From Rhizobiaceae bacterium (lineage in GTDB: Bacteria; Pseudomonadota; Alphaproteobacteria; Rhizobiales; Rhizobiaceae): a DNA stretch of 64,000 bases. The position numbers and the translations under genes were made by a program. The stretch spans positions 451,643 to 515,642 of the forward strand of contig JAMLJA010000001.1 in the NCBI GenBank assembly GCA_023953905.1, in the 5' to 3' direction. The notes below the pieces were generated by a model. It made no database searches. It was given only the letters and a program-made list of their open reading frames with translations, and was not told where the DNA came from. Shown here piece after piece: positions 62,708 through 64,000 of the stretch. Position 1 is the first letter of the stretch, and every line of letters starts with the position of its first letter.

Positions 62708-63907
62708 ATGTCACCTTCCCTCATTGCTCTATTCATTGCCGCCTTCGCCTTCGGCACGACCGAATTCGTGATTGCAGGCATTCTGCCAAACGTCGCGGAG
62801 GGGCTGGACGTCTCCATTCCGACAGCCGGCTATCTCGTCTCCGGCTACGCAATCGGCATCGCGATCGGAGGCCCGTTGATGACGATGGCGACCGCGCGCA
62901 TGGCGCGCAAGACGCTCATCATGGGGCTTCTCACGGTGTTCATGATTGGACAGGCGGCCTGCGCGCTCGCTCCCGATTTCGCCTCTATGCTGATTATCCG
63001 GGCTGTCATAGCTGTCGTCCATGGCGCCTATTTCGGCGTGGCCATGGTTGTTGCGGTCAGCCTGGTGCGTGAAGAAAGACGCAGCATGGCGGTCGCGGTC
63101 ATACTCGCCGGCCTGACCGTGTCGAATGTCATCGGTGTCCCCATCGGTGCGGCTATCGGCACGATCTGGGGATGGCGCGCGACCTTCTGGGCGATGTTGG
63201 CGCTCGGCGTCATTGCATCACTAGCGCTGCTTTTCATGCTGCCTGCCGACACGGCAACCGGTACGCGACCCACCGGCTTTATCCGCGAGGTGAGCGTTTT
63301 GCGCCGCCAACAGGTGTGGACGTCACTGATCGTGATGCTGATGCTCATGCTGTGCCAATATGTGCCATACACGTACATTGCGCCACTGCTGCATGAGGTG
63401 ACCGGGCTCGACGACGCGCAGATACCGTGGGTCTTGTTGATGAACGGTCTTGGCGCAACGTTCGGCGTCTTTGCCGGCGGCCGGCTGGCGGATTGGAAGC
63501 TGATGCCATCGCTCATCACGCTTCTGGCGCTCCAGGCACTGGTCATGACTGCCATGTTCATAGTCGCGCCCTACCCCGTTCCAATGATTATCGCGGTAAC
63601 GCTCTGGGGCGCGCTGAACTTCGCCATAGGGACACCCATTCAGTCGCGCATCCTCGGCTGGACGGCAGACGCGCCCAACCTCGCCTCATCGCTGATACCT
63701 TCCGGTTTCAATCTCGGCATCGCCATTGCCGCTTTCGTCGGCGCGAGCCTTCTCAACAACGGCTTTGGCTATGCCAGTCTACCCGTGCTTGGCATCGCCG
63801 CCATGGCCGTGGCCACTTTCGTCGCGGCCTTGTCCTACGCATGGGAGCAGCGAAGCGGCATGAAGCCTCCGCGTCGAAGGACCGAGGAACTCAGCGCCCT
63901 CAGCTGA
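62708..63907 (+). CDS. MFS transporter, DHA1 drug-efflux type
   Basis: 399 residues with twelve hydrophobic helices. Near the N-terminus FAFGTTEFVIAGILPNVAEG is the typical AraJ/CmlA-like first helix and motif. GYAIGIAIGGPLMTMATARM and ARKTLIMGLL give the loop 2-3 motif, and ANLASSLIPSGFNLGIAIAA is a late-helix motif. Likely exports small molecules such as sugars or drugs with the proton gradient. ATG 62708 was chosen from helix topology; the frame is open much further upstream but reads as non-protein. It diverges from dnaG. A terminator follows at 63952. Confidence 0.87.
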   Translation: MSPSLIALFIAAFAFGTTEFVIAGILPNVAEGLDVSIPTAGYLVSGYAIGIAIGGPLMTMATARMARKTLIMGLLTVFMIGQAACALAPDFASMLIIRAVIAVVHGAYFGVAMVVAVSLVREERRSMAVAVILAGLTVSNVIGVPIGAAIGTIWGWRATFWAMLALGVIASLALLFMLPADTATGTRPTGFIREVSVLRRQQVWTSLIVMLMLMLCQYVPYTYIAPLLHEVTGLDDAQIPWVLLMNGLGATFGVFAGGRLADWKLMPSLITLLALQALVMTAMFIVAPYPVPMIIAVTLWGALNFAIGTPIQSRILGWTADAPNLASSLIPSGFNLGIAIAAFVGASLLNNGFGYASLPVLGIAAMAVATFVAALSYAWEQRSGMKPPRRRTEELSALS

Positions 63908-63951
63908 AAAACGTATCATATTACAAAGAGGCGGGGGGGCGCTTGGGCCGG

Positions 63952-63980
63952 CCCCCCAGTGAGGTGAGGGGGTTTTTTTT
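63952..63980 (+). terminator. Terminator-like element after the MFS gene
   Basis: CCCCCC (63952-63957) can pair with GGGGG (63968-63972) over a 10-base loop and is followed at once by eight T. A competing stem is possible between G7 (63933-63939) and C6. The cluster of homopolymers may also be sequencing noise near a contig end. Confidence 0.5.
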
Positions 63981-64000
63981 ACGGCCGGGGATAAGGCCGG

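Overview
The window (64,000 bases, mostly high GC) looks like a chromosomal piece of an alphaproteobacterium of the order Hyphomicrobiales, close to Phyllobacteriaceae/Rhizobiaceae. The pointers are a rhizobial-type glycerol ABC operon (glpD-glpS-glpT-glpP-glpQ-glpU-glpV), the dnaG-rpoD block with a typical alphaproteobacterial RpoD, a BA14K-type protein, a CHASE2 adenylate cyclase beside a FecR-domain protein, and many TRAP/ABC catabolic genes. This is inferred from gene content; no search was run.

Layout. 1-6,950: the end of a 2-aminoethylphosphonate (AEP) locus: phosphonoacetaldehyde dehydrogenase (5' end outside the window), an FAD amine oxidase, an EamA transporter, and a binding protein, ATPase and fused permease. 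6,970-11,280: adenylate cyclase, FecR-domain protein and a secreted GH26-like hydrolase. 11,330-23,430: a polysaccharide locus, mostly on the minus strand, with five intact glycosyltransferases, three enzymes that together fit a UDP-N-acetyl-L-6-deoxyhexosamine pathway, and a MotA/MotB (ZorA/ZorB-like) proton-channel pair. Two chimeric scars (about 16,770-16,800 and about 23,010) show that genes have been lost. 23,500-31,230: the complete glycerol uptake operon with a readable promoter. 31,500-36,750: a PAN-domain protein, a 1,043-residue secreted protein with eight 14-residue repeats, and a BA14K-like protein. 37,275-52,350: an accessory catabolic region: GMC dehydrogenase, aldehyde dehydrogenase, two paralogous TRAP binding proteins around a GntR regulator, a fused TRAP permease, two HIBADH-type dehydrogenases, MmgE/PrpD, two SDRs, a metallo-beta-lactamase hydrolase and a carboxymuconolactone decarboxylase-like protein. 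It ends beside a tRNA with CAT anticodon. 52,830-64,000: housekeeping and conserved genes (SIMPL, YcgN, SDR, LuxR plus a DegP-like pseudoprotease, HlyU, YjbQ, rpoD, dnaG, an MFS exporter).

How the genes work together. The AEP block imports phosphonates and oxidises phosphonoacetaldehyde. The glp operon imports glycerol; glycerol kinase is not in the window, and GlpD oxidises glycerol-3-phosphate. The TRAP region looks like one regulon: an ATACGATnATAC-like word recurs in three divergent promoter regions around the GntR gene. The polysaccharide block probably makes a cell-surface glycan with an L-QuiNAc, L-RhaNAc or L-FucNAc type sugar.

The strongest candidates for something new are the proton-channel pair inside the glycan operon, the asymmetric ATPase pair of the glycerol transporter, and the 14-residue-repeat protein.
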